Source: Solea solea (taxonomy: Eukaryota > Chordata > Actinopteri > Pleuronectiformes > Soleidae). Taken from it: DNA of 64,000 nt. Shown in pieces: positions 41,237 to 54,886 of this stretch (position 1 is the stretch's first letter; every line of letters starts with the position of its first letter). Position numbers and translations under genes: made by a program. The notes under the pieces were generated by a model. That model was not told where the DNA came from and did no database searches. It worked only from the letters and a program-made list of their open reading frames with translations. The stretch spans positions 12,064,938 to 12,128,937 of the forward strand of contig NC_081154.1 in assembly GCF_958295425.1 (NCBI RefSeq), read 5' to 3'.

Positions 41237-43172
41237 GCTGGACTCCTTCAGCCAAGCTGCTGCAAGAAGCTCGCGTGCTGCGTGCTCAGACAAATGAAAA
41301 GTGAGCTGAGAATATACAGTATTTTTGGACGACGGTAAAACATTCCTTCCGCAAACGGTGTTCTCCCCCGGAGAGACATTATCATCATGATGTGACCAAT
41401 CTTAAGTCAGAGGCATTTAGTGTCTTTTCAGTATGACTGGACACAGATCTTCCAGATGAGTTGCTCAGGATATTTAAGACCCAGGAGGCTGGTAAGAGAA
41501 GGCGGCCAACGTGTGGTCGTGCATGAAGACAGATTGATCAACCAGTTGCTCAGCAGTGGGGATATTTGTTTACAGTAGGTGGAGGGAAATGGCTAGACTT
41601 GGCTCCAGTGTCCTGACCCTACATATGTTGCAAACTGGCTTTAATCCCCAAGATTTATTTTTCTTTCATTCCCTTTCATTGTGCATTTCAGAGTGTAAAC
41701 ATTCTGTGTGTTTATTCAAAATAACAACGTAGAAACACAAGAGCTGCCCAACCGTCAACACTGAAAGCAGATTTGAAACCAGTCACTGAGGCCAAACTGA
41801 TCGAAGAGACCCAACGCGTCAACATCACAATGCAGCAGTGATCTTTTATTATTAATGAGGAGTTATTATTAATGAGGAGCTGAAAATAACACAGTGCACT
41901 TTTTTTTTCATTCCAAAGTTCAACTTCCCACTGAATTCTTTATGATACCATGGATTAAAAATCAAGAATTCACTTAATAGATTTTATGTGTTGGTTTAGT
42001 AAAGCTTCCCTCAGTTACAGTCATAATTGAAGGATTTAGTAGAGCCCCGGCTAAGATTATTTTATTCCTTTCACATTTTTGGGGATTTTAAACACAAAAA
42101 CTGATGGAACTTTGGAGAAAAATGCACATCTCTGAAACATGTCTTAAATCGGCCCTCAGCGTGCATTTGTCCTAGAGGCACGCAATGTGGGTGACATAGG
42201 TCAGTGTGAGCTAAAGTCTCTTGAAGCCATAATAAATACTAAAGCCATCAGGAAGTGCACTTTGTGTCCTCTAGTTGCATTTCATTTCTCCTATAATAGG
42301 TTTGTGTCAACCTTATTTAGTATATTGTATGTATTTTGGTTCTCAACAAATTTAGTCAGCCATACTCTCATCTTACCATATTGCAACACCCCTGTGTAAG
42401 ACTTTTTGGGAATTCCACACTGACACATTGTACTGCATTGTAGGTGCTAAGGGGAACATCCACCACTTTTTTCCATAAGTATATGAGATGTGAAAGAGCA
42501 AATTACGTTTAAGCTCCATATAATCTATATTCCAGCGTGGTGTAGACTATCTGCCAAGTTTTCACCTCCGTCTACCATGAAGTGACAAGCCGCAATATGT
42601 GTTTCCAAATCCTCAGACATGTTAACAAGAACAAGACAGGTCACCTTGGTGAGTTCCTAACAAATTGGCCCAAAGGAAGTTCTGCTGCTGAATCTGTCTG
42701 AGTTATGTCCCACAGGCGGACCTGTGATTTACTTTTGAGGTAAACCGTTTCATATAAGAGAGGGTTTCAAGTTAAACATGGACTGCATTAGACAGGACTT
42801 CTGCTTTAAAGTCCAGTGTGGAACATTTAGGACGGTTTATTGGCAGAAAGTGAACGTACTACAAATAAACACGCTTGTATCAGTGTATAATCACTTCAAA
42901 ATAAAAATCATATGGTTTTTGTAGCTTTACAAAAAGCCCTATTTACATCCTTCGGACAAGGGCCTTGCTTTAGTGAGTTTCACATTTTGAAGCAAACATC
43001 GACTACACAAACTAGGAAAAAACAACATTTATTCTGAAATAAATGAAGGCCACCATAGTTCCCTGATGTGCTTTGGAAAAAGAGGGGTGAGCAGAGTGCT
43101 TGGCTCTCTCACCATTAGATGTCACTAATACTTACTCAATGGACCTCTCTGGAATAACTCTCTGGAATTTAA

Positions 43173-43682
43173 AGGCCCTGATATACTTCCACGCACATGC
43201 CGTGCGTGCTGAATTGCGCGTTGCATATTGCTTTGGATATTGCTTCATATATTGAGTTGCATATCGCGGACGCTGGTATATTCTCGTGTCCCCTACACGA
43301 GAATATCCTGTAATATCTGGATATCTGTAATACATAAAGTCTGAACGCTGGGAATAGGACACATTCATACCAAAGAAGAAGAGAACGATGCTACAGTTCG
43401 CTCGGACACGTCTGGTTTGAGCGGCTCATTAGCTGAAGGACCTGTCGGGCAGGGAAGTCGGGGTGTCGGCCAGTTTGCGAGTCACCGGGTTGAGGATGAC
43501 TATCCTTTGCGACGTTTTTTCTGCTTGGTGAGCGGGGCTTAATGCTCCACCTACCCGTAGAGGTCGGAAATTCAGTTTGCGCATGCACCCAACTCGCTCT
43601 TTGTATACGGTTCCAAAATCTGGGCTGTAATTCACGTCGTGTGCACGGTGCATGTTGGGTCCGCACAAGTGTACCAGGGCCT
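43173..43682. mobile_element. PIF/Harbinger-type MITE (510 bp)
   Basis: The ends are inverted repeats: AGGCCCTGATATACTT on the left and AAGTGTACCAGGGCCT on the right, 14 of 16 positions pairing. They are flanked by TAA at 43170-43172 and 43683-43685, the 3-bp duplication typical of PIF/Harbinger elements. The interior is more CpG-rich than the surroundings and includes a perfect hairpin at 43278-43306. Minus-strand frames inside (43132-43368, 43391-43666, 43429-43692) show no transposase motifs, so it is non-autonomous. Confidence 0.83.
43278..43306. repeat. Perfect 12-bp-stem palindrome inside the MITE
   Basis: ATATTCTCGTGT, a 5-base loop CCCCT, then ACACGAGAATAT: a perfect inverted repeat. 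Confidence 0.95.
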
Positions 43683-44207
43683 TAATCATCAAATTAGTGT
43701 ATGCAGTTTCATCAATCTTTAGTGTCGGTCATATTTGTTACCTTCTGTACCATCAGTATGTTAAAGACACTGGTTGCCACAATAGTCAGTATGATGGAGA
43801 TGTCCTTGTTATCCTGTCAGTCTATGAAGACTTAAAGTTTTCTTCTCTTTTTTTCTCTTTTTTTGGTGTGTTTTGAATTTTCACCAGACATCTCCTTCCA
43901 TGATGCTGATCTGCTCCAGGAGCTCTCTGTCTCTGACCTTTTCTTGCCAAGACACCATGCAAGGCAGCGAGCACAGGCTTTGCAGCTGGAAGGTGGTGTT
44001 GGGGTGGAAACAGTGTGTGTCACACACGAGGACGTAACTACACTGGTTTCGCAGACAACATGCACCTCCTGCTGAGCCAGAAGGGATTTTTGCTGCAAGG
44101 GCCATCTATTTCCCACAGAGTAATTATGTCCTGACATGAGGCTAGTGTGACGGTAAATGAGTTCAGTATACAAGGTGGGGGTAGAGAGATATAGACAGTA
44201 AACGAGG

Positions 44208-44226
44208 GAGAGAGAGAGAGAGAGAA
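44208..44226. repeat. (GA)n microsatellite
   Basis: GAGAGAGAGAGAGAGAGAA; a similar GA array lies at 47717-47734. Confidence 0.9.
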
Positions 44227-44559
44227 AAGCACGATTTACCAGCAGAGGGAGTTCACTGTTAAATATGAACCAAATAAAAGAAAAGAAATGTCCGGCAATA
44301 ACTGTTAACAACCGTCACCACTGTGACTGTTTTCACACTATTAACTAATTAGACTTAATAGAAGTACACACCCTTTCCAGTTATCTCAGATTCCTATTAC
44401 CATTATGTCACTTACACGTTTCTCTGTTATCTTATTGCAACCCTTTGGGTGTTGACATAAGCTCCCCCAACTGGCTGAGATGTTTACTGTGGAAAGGACC
44501 CGGCACTTTTCACCTTTCCTCTGTAATCCATATGAACCTCGTCATGTGTTGAGTTTTGG

Positions 44560-44612
44560 GGTTAAGGGTCTCCCACTGTCCAAAATCATGCAGATTGATG
44601 GGTTAAAGGTGA
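44560..44612 (-). repeat. Repeat R fragment
   Basis: CCCACTGTCCAAAATCATGC followed by AGATTGATGGGTTAA corresponds to the reverse complement of the central TTTTTGGACTGTGG part of repeat R. Only about 50 bp is recognisable. Confidence 0.45.
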
Positions 44613-47600
44613 AATGTGTCTTAAATAGGCCATTATGGTGTTAAATCTTATTTAATAGTGTAATATTGATTAAAAAAAATGTCGGCCTGTTATAAATCTG
44701 GCTTTTATTGTGTTATTCTCATAGCTAAAGGGTTTTTGTATCACTATTCCGTATCCAAACCAAAAGATGAGAATAGTGTCCACCCAGTTTCACACACGGG
44801 TGCTCGTTACGACAAAACAGCGGATGTATTTATGTCACTGAGCAAACAGAAACTGCTAGGGTCACAAATGTTATTTGCTGCCTCTTTAATTGGATGCTCT
44901 AAAGTGGAATCCCCACCCCCCTCCACGACCTTAACAGGATAAGTACAAGAGACTGAACAAATGATTGAGGAGCTTAATTGATTTTGTGATCAACAGAATA
45001 TGAAGGCCTGCGTCTCACCAGCAGAACCAAATAGATGCTTTTACCATGAAGACAAATAGAAGATGACAATGTAGCAAATCCTGCTGTTTTTTTTCCCCCA
45101 CCTTAGTTGGTTTCTCAAAACCAGAAATTTGACACCATCACCTTGGGCCTTTGGAATTTCATATTGACGTCATTATACAGAATAATGATAATTGATTAAA
45201 AATGCTAGTCGGTAATGACACTGATTAGTCACAGGCCTACAGAAGATAAAAGAAGAAGATGAGATAGAGAGAGGCAATTGAGTTCATTGTTTTTGTCTTC
45301 AAGGTCATTACTGAAAGAGAGACGGCTTGATGGTTCTTGCAGTGTATCATTCATCATTCTATTCCCAATCACCATTCTCTTTGAATTAGCATCATTTACC
45401 TTCCCTGATTGGGGATAAATTGAGTTCGTGAAATGCCTGTCAATCACCTCTTATTAAAGGAACAATGGCCACAGAGCAAGTTTCCTCCCATGTGCTGATG
45501 TCAGAATCAACTTTTTGGCTCAGGTCTCCGGGCTCAGTTTGGGCTCTGATTAAAACCATCTACTATAGCTGGATATACTGTAAATATCTGTGGATACATG
45601 CACGTGACGCAGGGAAAAAAACAATCTTTTCAAGAACATACAACCAGCAAAATAGTGTTGTCTATGTTGTCATTGTTCTGCTTTAAACTCATCACTCGCA
45701 TCCCAGACGACACGTTTGTGCACTTTGCATCACAGTAGGTACACAACGCTTTGTGCTATTGGAAAACTAACAATGGTTTCTGAAAGCTGAGAAGTTGCAC
45801 GTGAAAGCCAACATGTGATTATTACGGTAATTTCACTCACACTGTTGCAGGAAGCCAGCAAATCAGCGTCTTTGTCACCAGAGAGGAGAGAGTTGGAAAA
45901 AGGCCTGTACATAGTTTCCATTTTTTGGCCTGTTTTTGGACATCGAGACAGAAACTCCAACAAATGTTTTTTTCTTCATTTAAAATAGTTAATATACTAT
46001 ATTACTATGCAGTAAATTATACATAAACTTCTTCTGGATAAATGGGTAAAAGCACTTACTCATCTGACATTTTGAGGCTTAATTCCAAATTCTCTTATTT
46101 CAAGCCAATGTCATACTAGTAAGTAAAATGTGTCCATACATGTCAAACAATGCTGAAATAATCTCATGTGTGCATGTCAGAGTTTCTCCACTTTCAAATT
46201 TGGAGTGTTGTGAAAGTGACTTAGGAGTGTGTGCTTCACTTGTGCCAACCATCAGACCATCAGAGGTGACCATGAGTAGGCGTGCACTGACACACATGTA
46301 TAACCTGGACCCCATCTCAGTGAGGACCTGCACACATGGGTGGTGGTGGTGGTGCGGGGGTTGCATGGCCTCATCAAGCCCGCAGATGAAAAGAACAGCA
46401 TGGCATTTGTGCTGGAAAAGTGAAGACTATTATGAATACATTATTTCATGGCTGCCCGTCAGGAAGTGAGTTGCGGTTGGTTTGCGAGAAAGCGGGCTCT
46501 GGGGTTTAATAAAGCCGAACAGTTGTTGATTTGTTTTGGTGGAAAAGAGAAGGGCTGTGCTTTTAAAAAAAACGGGGTAGTAAGAAAGAAAGGACGTCTT
46601 GAGATGTGCACAGACCTGAGGAAGTTCCTCTGTTCCCTGGGACCGGCAGCTCACAGCCTGTGGAAAATGCATCAGTTCACAGACGTTGATAAAACCAGGG
46701 AGTGATTCACTGTGAAATGCCATCGGGAAATGCACAGTGCTCCACAAAGCACAGACGTATGAGAGTTAAGTCAGAGAATAGGGGGGACGTTGAAGCTAAA
46801 ACGGGCTAAAATATCATTTAAAAATGTATGAAACATTGTCATGCTGATGAAACAACAGCCACAAGCAGGTTTTGGAACTTGGAAGTTGACTCTCTCCTAT
46901 GGAGTTGTTTAGTTTGTGCTTGGTGTCAGAGAGTATAACCAGCAAGAAACAAAAATGGTGAAAAGTAGAACAGGGACATTTTTTATTAGACCAATAACGA
47001 GTCTTAGGGTTCATCACACCTGCCCTTCTTAATGGAACCCTAGGTCATTTGCTCGGAAAGCCTGGTTCATTTGGGGAGGTGTAAATGTGCAACTGAACTC
47101 TGATGCAAAGAAGAAGACTCTGCTCCGCCGAAAAATAGCCGGGAGAAACGGCTCGTGGTTGTAAGAACGAGGTAAAAGCATTGAAAGAAATATGTCACAA
47201 CTGTGATCTTTTCAATCAACCGTGAGCTCTGATGTGGAGGAAACAGTAGTTGTCCTGCATTCACCAATAGATGAGTGAGTTTTCTTGTCTTCTTTTCTTG
47301 AAGCAGCGCCGCCTCAGGCAAGGAGGGGAGTGCGTTATTCACTAAAGTGCGAAAGTGTGAAAACAAACTCGGACCGGCTGATTGTTGCAACCCCCAAGTG
47401 AACCGAGTCCCCAATCGTACCGAGTCTAGCGGACTGTTAGGTGTTAAAACTACCTCAATTTGTTCACACTGATTGTTGAGTCAAGGTCATAGTCCTGGAT
47501 TCTAAAGGTCTCAGTATTGCCTGCCTTTACTAAAAATGCAGCTTTAGAGTTTGCAAACAAAAATGGAACTGGCAGCATTTTTAAAAACTTGCGTATTGTG

Positions 47601-48654
47601 GATGGTAGATGTATTTACAGCAGAAATTGTAGTAGTAGTAGTATGGAGATAGTTTAAAAGAGAGTTGGACCATTAAAACAATGTCAACGTGGGCAACGTG
47701 TATTGGAGATGGGAGCGAGAGAGAGAGAGAGAGAGCAGACAGCCTCCATCCCAAAGTGTATTTCACTCCTGAGGATGAGACTCAGCAATCGTCTTAAGTT
47801 TTAATGCTCTTTGTGCTTCAGCCAGCCAACCGCAGCAATACAGCATCGCAATGTGTAAACAACTAATCTATGGCTGAACATGCAGAACAAATAAAATGTT
47901 TTCATGTCTTAAGACACTGCTTTACACAGCCATTGCTCTGTGTCATATTTCAGTGGCTTGAACGCAAACACACACTCATTCCCATGTACATGGACATACA
48001 ATCCTCCCATCTAGTATTGACTTAGTGGGGCTATATAAATGGCACAAGGTCTCCCAGTGTACACTTGAACATAAAGGGAACTGATCATGGCCAGAACTCT
48101 GCTTTATTAAGACCTCTGTTTATACTCGCCTTTATTGAACATATAAATAAGACTTCACATTCTGGTCCCCACTTTTACCGCTCCCTTAATGCTCCTGGTA
48201 GCCCTTAAAACAAAAAGCCCACACTTACACACAGCACAGCGCGGTGCGGTGCTACCGCACTCCAACATTTACTAAATGTCTCTCCCAAGCATGTGGAAAA
48301 GAAATGAGCCTGCAGACTATTTCCACTAATATAATGCCATTTATAAGTGGGAATTAAACCCCAGAGCACACCACATTAACAACATGGCGATTCACTTGTG
48401 CACTTTGAAGTCGGGGGGAACCAAGTGCTGTGAACCTCATCTTCCAAGTTGACGCGGAGCACGACGCAAAACAGGCGACAGTCTTTCCAGCCGTGTATGT
48501 GTAATAGTTCAACGTTCAACAAACAAAAAGTGAATTCTCAATAGTGTTTTTTAAGGAAACATCAGTTATTTACATGAGTACGTTTGTGCAACATTTATAT
48601 CTACATCTGCTGTGACATGAGTGCGCAAAATGTGTTCATTTCACTACAGAAAAA

Positions 48655-48862
48655 CAGGGAAAAACATATATACTGTATATTGATATTGGTTATTGGCCCA
48701 AGCACTCCCAATATTTGTATTAGTTTAGTTGACAGGGACCATGTACAGAACTAGGTGTATATCAGAGTTAGCTAAATAGCTAGTTTGCATCTGGGAGCCG
48801 CTAATTTGCATATCGCCATATTGGATATTGGCAAAAAATTCAATATCGTTCATCTCTAATCT
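48655..48862 (-). repeat. Fish DNA-transposon-like fragment (CAATATCG end)
   Basis: The right end, GGCAAAAAATTCAATATCG then TTCATCTCTAA, is the reverse of the widespread TTAGRGATGMACGATATTG terminus, with inner GATATTGG/CCAATAT blocks. Class assignment is from motif memory only. Confidence 0.5.
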
Positions 48863-50508
48863 AGTCACAACGTGAGTAGGCCTTGAGTGAGATCATTGTT
48901 TCTCTGTTAAAGCTGCAGTGCATACGTAACCTTTGGTGTTGTTGGGCTCTGTCAAGGAATACTGACACTACAGCATACTATAGGATTGACTGAGGGAGCA
49001 TTTGTGTATACAGCAGCAGCTCAGAGGCAGACAGAGCCAAGAAGGACTCAAACTACTGACCGACTGGGTTGTTTGAGCAGTAGAATTCACTCGTGGACGC
49101 TTCTATGTGTTTTCAGCTAAATGCACATGTGTCGACATAAAATGAATCAATTGTCGGGCGACACGAGATGTAAACACTGCTAACCAGAAAAATGCAGAGT
49201 GAGTCGTGTGGACTGATCGGCTTAATTCTACTGGAAACGTAATTAGAAAATGCAGTAAGGTGTGGGGAGAACATCATTTTTGTAATAAAGGGTTGGATCA
49301 TTTCATAAATGGGCTAACCTCGGTCTGGACCTCTAGCTGTGTCTAAGCTTCTCTGTTCTCCCTCCTCATCGTCTGTGTTTATCCGTGTTTACTCTGCTCA
49401 GAGGTTGTCATGCATTCCCTTTCTCAGCATGCCCACCTCCCCCGGACGGTGTGATTCTCGAAAGACTAATGAGGACAGGATGGGTCTCTCGCTGCTGTGT
49501 ATGCGATGCCTGTCCCTTCCTCGCTCGAACCTGCTTCTCATCAGCATGCTGGAGCTGGATGAGGACTGCTGAGCTGGTCACCTCTGGCACTCCGCTATCA
49601 GCTGGAGCGGCTCAGTGATGAACTCCAGAGTGATGGTTCCTTCAGAGGATAACCAGAACGAAGCTCAGCTGGGGAGTGCTGTGCCTGACCCGGGTTATTA
49701 AGGCTTGGATTATAAGCAGACTCAGCAATTTAGATGGGCGAGTCATGTGAGCGGCAGAAGGGATGTGAACTTCACTGACGAGTGTTTGTCCCCGCGAGTG
49801 TGTTTTGAATGTGATTCAGAATCAGGCAGCAACAAAAGTTTGAATTTCAAATCGCGCCCACAAATTATATTGAAACCACACGCACACATAACTTCACACA
49901 AGTCACTGACATCATCCTCCAACTAAATCTGTTTCCCTGCTGTTTGCCGGAGCATCAGTGGGAGAAAACACACAAACAAAAAAAAAGAGAGAAAACATTT
50001 GATTTAGGATGTTTGCACTGAAACAAATGGAGCTTACAACCCCTGCTGCTTTAGTGAGAGACGCAAGCTCTGAAATAGCTCCCCCGCTATGAAGAAGTGA
50101 TTACTGCATAAACCCTGTTAGCAATGTTCTCCTGTGGCTCACAATTTCTTTCTGCCTCTCTGTGTGCTCATGATATACTTTTTTTTTTTTTAAGAGACAT
50201 TTCAGCTACTGTCTCATTTATGAGTGTTATAGGGTTTTTGAGGATGGTGGCTGGTTGTTTTTTTCCATCGGTTCAACCCCAGACAGCAGTCTCGGGGCCA
50301 TCAGTATTGGATTTGGGGATGAATATATTTTTAAATGACTAGCAACTCACCAGAGCGTCAAGAATTGCAGCCATTCGAAGGCTCAGTTAACACCCTGTCA
50401 GAACAGAGAGAGAGAGGAGATAAAAGCATGCTGGGAACCTTGCCCCAAATCTATGTCTAATCCCTGCACTGTATCCTGGACACTAGCCTTGTGGAAGGAG
50501 TTATCACA

Positions 50509-50528
50509 GCAGCAGCAGCAGCAGCAGT
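50509..50528. repeat. (CAG)n triplet repeat
   Basis: About seven CAG units, intronic, about 0.6 kb before ADAM12 exon 2. Confidence 0.9.
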
Positions 50529-51130
50529 CGAGCCCCTCTTTGCTCACAACTCTCTCCACTCCTGACAACTGCTGAGATTTATGCAGTTTGAGTGGCAGAG
50601 GGCTGGTTACAGTTTGGCTACAGACTGAACACCTTTCATTGCTTGATATCTGTGAGCACTAATGTATCCCTGCCTTTATGGCTGAGAGGACACACTCCAT
50701 TCTCTTGGCGGCCTATAGGAAGGAGGTGAACACATGTTCAGGAAGGGTGTGGATGTGTCGGAGGCGGCGTTTTGTCAGCGCAAATAATTCAGAGTCAGTG
50801 ATGAACAACAGAAACACTCGGGGAGCATTATTTGTGTGTTGTGACAGAAAATCCATCAAATGCAGACGGTTGAGGCGACGCGCCACATTAAAGGCAGCTG
50901 CACTGTCAGGTTGTGTTTTGATGTCGCTAATGAACACCAGACTCAGGCCTTTAATACGGGGGAAGAATTCATTATCAGTGCCACTGGTATGGAATCCTTT
51001 TTGAAAAAGTTCCCATTCGTTGATGGACATGGTCAGATTTCACTGATGATGAGAGAATTTTATCTAGAGGGACACTTTGACACTTTTCCCTATAGTCTGA
51101 CATGGTTATTTATTTTTTTTTCTTTTACAG

Positions 51131-51252
51131 GGAAAAATCTGAGTACGACTGATCTACACACACCGACAGCAAAGCAGAAACACTATGGGACCACAGTACC
51201 TCTCCTGCTCGATGGACAAGACTGGAAACCACTCAGCCAACTTAAGCCTCAG
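51131..51252 (+). CDS. adam12: ADAM12 coding exon 2 (prodomain start)
   Basis: A 122-bp exon after a long T-rich tract and TCTTTTACAG, ending CCTCAG|GTGAAG. It completes the split Gly codon from exon 1 and encodes KNLSTTDLHTPTAKQKHYG, then TTVPLLLDGQDWKPLSQLKPQ; phase 0 out. It corresponds in place and length to human ADAM12 exon 2, which ends VPIKSFDSK-like just before the NHPE block. An N-glycosylation sequon NLS is present near its start. Together with exon 3 it begins the reprolysin prodomain that keeps the protease latent. Confidence 0.86.
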
Positions 51253-53478
51253 GTGAAGACTGCGGGATATAGTTTTCATCATCAGTGGCGGTCGTGAGCA
51301 CATCTACAGTTCACGACTGTACACGCCAACCGTGCATGCTCCGTGTCGTATATTATTTTCTAGTCCACTCGGTGGTGCGCCCTTGCTTTCGTCAAAAGAG
51401 ACAGTGAAGAAGACAGTAACCATGGTAACTTGCTTGAGGATTATATGAGGAGCTTTGCCTGTCCTCACACTCATCTACATACATTGAGTCCAGTTGCCAA
51501 CAACTACTGAAGGTGACTCGATGTGACTGAGAGCCTTCAGACATCCAGACATCTTGATATTACAGAGCATCATGGAACTTCATATTCATATACAGAATGT
51601 CTAAATGAGGTCAAAGCCTGTAGCTCGCCTAGTTATACAGATGCCAGCTGAACTGAGGCCCATGACACACTGGGGCTGAAACACCTTGAATCGCTGCAAT
51701 AAGCCAAAATGGCGTGCAAGTCCTTCCACACCAGAAGCATTATTTACCCTCAGCAGAGATTTACAAATGTGTAAATTAAATATAAATTTGAAAAATACAC
51801 ACAAATCACAACATAGATGTCTTTCATACAGTAGATGGGAGGGATTGAGGTGGAGGATAGGAGGAGGGGCAAGGGGTTGGATATCAGAATCCAACCATTT
51901 ACTGTATATCATTTACAACACATGCCCTAATCACAGAGACTGTAATAGATTTAAGTGATTTCTTCGGTCAAATTCATTCGAAGCCAGCATTAGAAATCCA
52001 CCAGATGACGAGATTAGATCTTATCTTAATTTATCAGACTGTGTGTGATCGCGAGCCAGAGCTTCGTTGTAGCACACCGTGTTGATTGATTAACGCGAGC
52101 ACCGAATGACAGTGGACAGCACTTTGAGGAGCTTCCGCATCCAGCGTGTCTGAGGGATGAGTCTTATGCAGCAGCCAGGATTCTCTTCTAACCTTGGTTC
52201 TTTGATCCGTATCTTATTCTGCAATCTTGCCCCCTTTTATTTTAATACTGTCTTGTATAATGAAGGAAAACCCTTTCAAATATAATGCTGTACAGCAGCA
52301 CCATTAATGTCAAGATGTCCACTGCTACATAAGAAACACCAACATCTTGTCTTGCACCATCATCAGGTCTAAACTTTGCACGCATGTCTTCAGATTATGT
52401 TTCGTAATCCAGCAGGCAAGATGCCAAGGACATTGTAAAGACGCATTTATGTTTCCAACCACTTTGGTTTCAAGGACCCTGTGGCAAAATAAAATGTTTT
52501 GGCCCCACTATTGGAAAGGTTCTAAGAAAAGGATCCTTGACTTTTTACAAACCTGTTGCATAAACATTTAAAGGCGGTTAAAATCTCAACCAATCTAAAT
52601 GCAAGCTTAAACTTCAAGTTTTACTTAAATTCATCTTAAATTTAGCATAGCTAAACCACTTGTGTTAGTGTAACCAGATTTTGGTAGTTACAGTTTAAAC
52701 TGAATGCAAATTAGTAAAAAAAAAAACATATCTTAGTGTCAATGTGACGAATCCTGCTCATGTGTCAGGACTGACAGGAGTGTCAGCTCAGTTTAAGTGC
52801 ACAGGGACAGTTTACTTCAGCATGTTTCCGGCACAGACAGCTGTACAGACATCACACGACTCGCTAGAATATGAATGAAATGTTTGAAATCAGGGATGCT
52901 TGGCTCTGTTTGCTGTTATAATCCCATGCTTGATGATAATATACATGGCTGCCAGGAAGACTTAAAAACACAGCTTGAGTTTTCAGCTCGCATTATTGAC
53001 TTGGTTCGTTTGTGGATTCATTTTTGCTCTGACTTAACCGAAAAAGCCACAGAGGCACAAAGTTTGTTTGGGCTCTCATTACTTGGAACACAAAACCTTA
53101 AATCAGCCAATAGAATATCTCCAACCGAGATGGAATGAAGTGATAATGCGAACATATTGCTGCTTTAATTGCAATTCCAAACATGCAGTGTTTATAAGCT
53201 ATGTATATTTACCCTGAAGTTACAAATGGCAGATGTCATGGACTTCAGTGAGGGAGGTCGAAGCATGCATAAAGACAGCTGTGTGAACAGAAGACGGCAG
53301 GAAGTTTTAGTCCCACTCGGTCTGTGAAATGATACTGCCTTAAACCTTAAGCGTTCTGCTTCCATATCCTCTTTTAATCCACCGAACATTCTTCTCCACA
53401 TGGGGTGATGGCTGATTTAACCGAGAGCAGCACTCTTTTCCACAGTTGACCCAAGCTGAACTATGCACAAGAAACTAT

Positions 53479-53501
53479 GTGTGTGTGTGTGTGTGTGTGT
53501 G
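53479..53501. repeat. (GT)n microsatellite
   Basis: About eleven GT units directly abutting the left end of repeat R copy 6. Confidence 0.95.
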
Positions 53502-53502
53502 G

Positions 53503-53850
53503 TAGCCCAGTGGCACGGAGGGTGTGAGAGAGAGGATTAATTACCACTTTATCCTCCACATGTGCCAATCTCAGCTGACATAGGCGATAGGCGTGGTACA
53601 CCCCGGACAGGTCGTCAGTGCATCACAGGGACACATAGAGACAAACAACCATCCACTCTCTACGGTCAATTTAGAGTGTCCAATTGACCTAATCCCCATA
53701 TTGCATGTTTTTGGACTGTAGGAGGAAACCGGAGAACCCGGTGAAAACCCACGCACACACACGGAGAACATGCAAGCTCCATGCAGAAAGGCCCTTGTTC
53801 CAAACGGGTCGCAAACCCGGGTCTTCTTTCTGCAAAGGCAAGAGCACTAA
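53503..53850 (+). repeat. Interspersed repeat R, copy 6
   Basis: Contains CACTTTATCCTCCACATGTG, GACAGGTCGTCAGTGCATCA, TTTTTGGACTGTAGGAGGAA and GGAGAACATGCAAGCTCCAT, ending TTCTGCAAAGGCAAGAGCAC. Close to copy 3 over the shared length. Confidence 0.8.
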
Positions 53851-54166
53851 GTCCATCGTTACCATGGAACCAAAATCTGGGAGCTACTGAGATGAGAGAA
53901 GTTACTGCAGCTTCATTTAATGAACATATTCAACAAAAAAACTAATCATAAACACAAAGACAATAGATTACCAGCACCACTTTTCTCTCACAGGAGTTTT
54001 GCTGCTTGCTGCGTTTGTAGGTTAAAAAAAAAGAAAACTCTTCCCGTGTTTGTGGACATCTTCTCCTTCATCAACTCATTTTGGAGCTTTGTCCAGAAGA
54101 TGGAGGTTAAAAACCTTCAGACCAGTTTCACCTTCTTCTCTGGTAAGAATGTCCAAAGGCGAGTTT

Positions 54167-54188
54167 AAAAAAAAAAAAAAAAAAAAAA
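54167..54188. repeat. Poly-A tract (22 A)
   Basis: Homopolymer of 22 A followed by GAAGAAAG, in ADAM12 intron 2. Confidence 0.95.
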
Positions 54189-54886
54189 GAAGAAAGATTT
54201 TATCTCAATGCCACACGGATGTTCCCGGAAAAACAAGCGAGCTGCAACTGGTGTGCATCACGACATGAGCATGCTGCTCTGGTTTGTGCATGTGTCTGAC
54301 GCACGCCTCCATCCAAAATAATGTATTTGTGTGCACAACAGGCGCCCTACGAGTGCAACACACAGGAGCACGGAGAGGTTATGTGTTGACATGTAGATTA
54401 GAGTGTTTGTGTGCGCGTGACAGGAGTAATGTACGACTCTGTGCCACTTCATTTGAATCCTAACAGAGACACATGGTTTCTCTCAGTGCTGTAACGCGGG
54501 TGCAGAGAATCGTGGCTTTTCAGCTGGATTAATGTCAAATGGAAGAGAAACATCAGCTAATCCTCTCTGTTCTTGCTCTTAGATGCAAAGTAACTTCATA
54601 GGGATTTGCTCTCATCAATTGAAAACAGTAGTGTTATGTGCTTTCTCACAGTCCTGGGTGGCTTAGGCAAAGTTTCATCCGGACTTGAATCAAGACTTTT
54701 GAAAGCTGATTTGCTATCTGATAATTTACTGCCACACGTAGTCGTAATTTAATTATCTTTGCTAAATATGAATACATTTTGCAAGAGTTGAAAGGCAACC
54801 AGAGCATCTTTCCTCAATCAAAATGCTGCCTGCCTGACTCCAGAAGTCATTTTTCTCATCTCCTCTCCTGTCTGTTCTCTCTTCAG

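Larger units (their letters stand above)
38024..51130 (+). other. adam12: ADAM12 intron 1
   Basis: A 13.1-kb intron. It contains a GAGGA array, a CTCF-like site, repeat R copies, a 98-bp-period tandem duplication at 41056-41236, a 510-bp Harbinger-type MITE at 43173-43682, a fragment at 48655-48862 and several GA/GGT/CAG microsatellites. Plus- and minus-strand frames of 100-160 codons (43832-44311, 46128-46469, 47067-47414) show no domain. Confidence 0.75.
51253..54886 (+). other. adam12: ADAM12 intron 2
   Basis: A 3.6-kb intron with (GT)n at 53479-53501, repeat R copy 6 and an A22 run. No exon or gene is recognised; plus- and minus-strand frames up to 103 codons are unremarkable. Confidence 0.75.
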
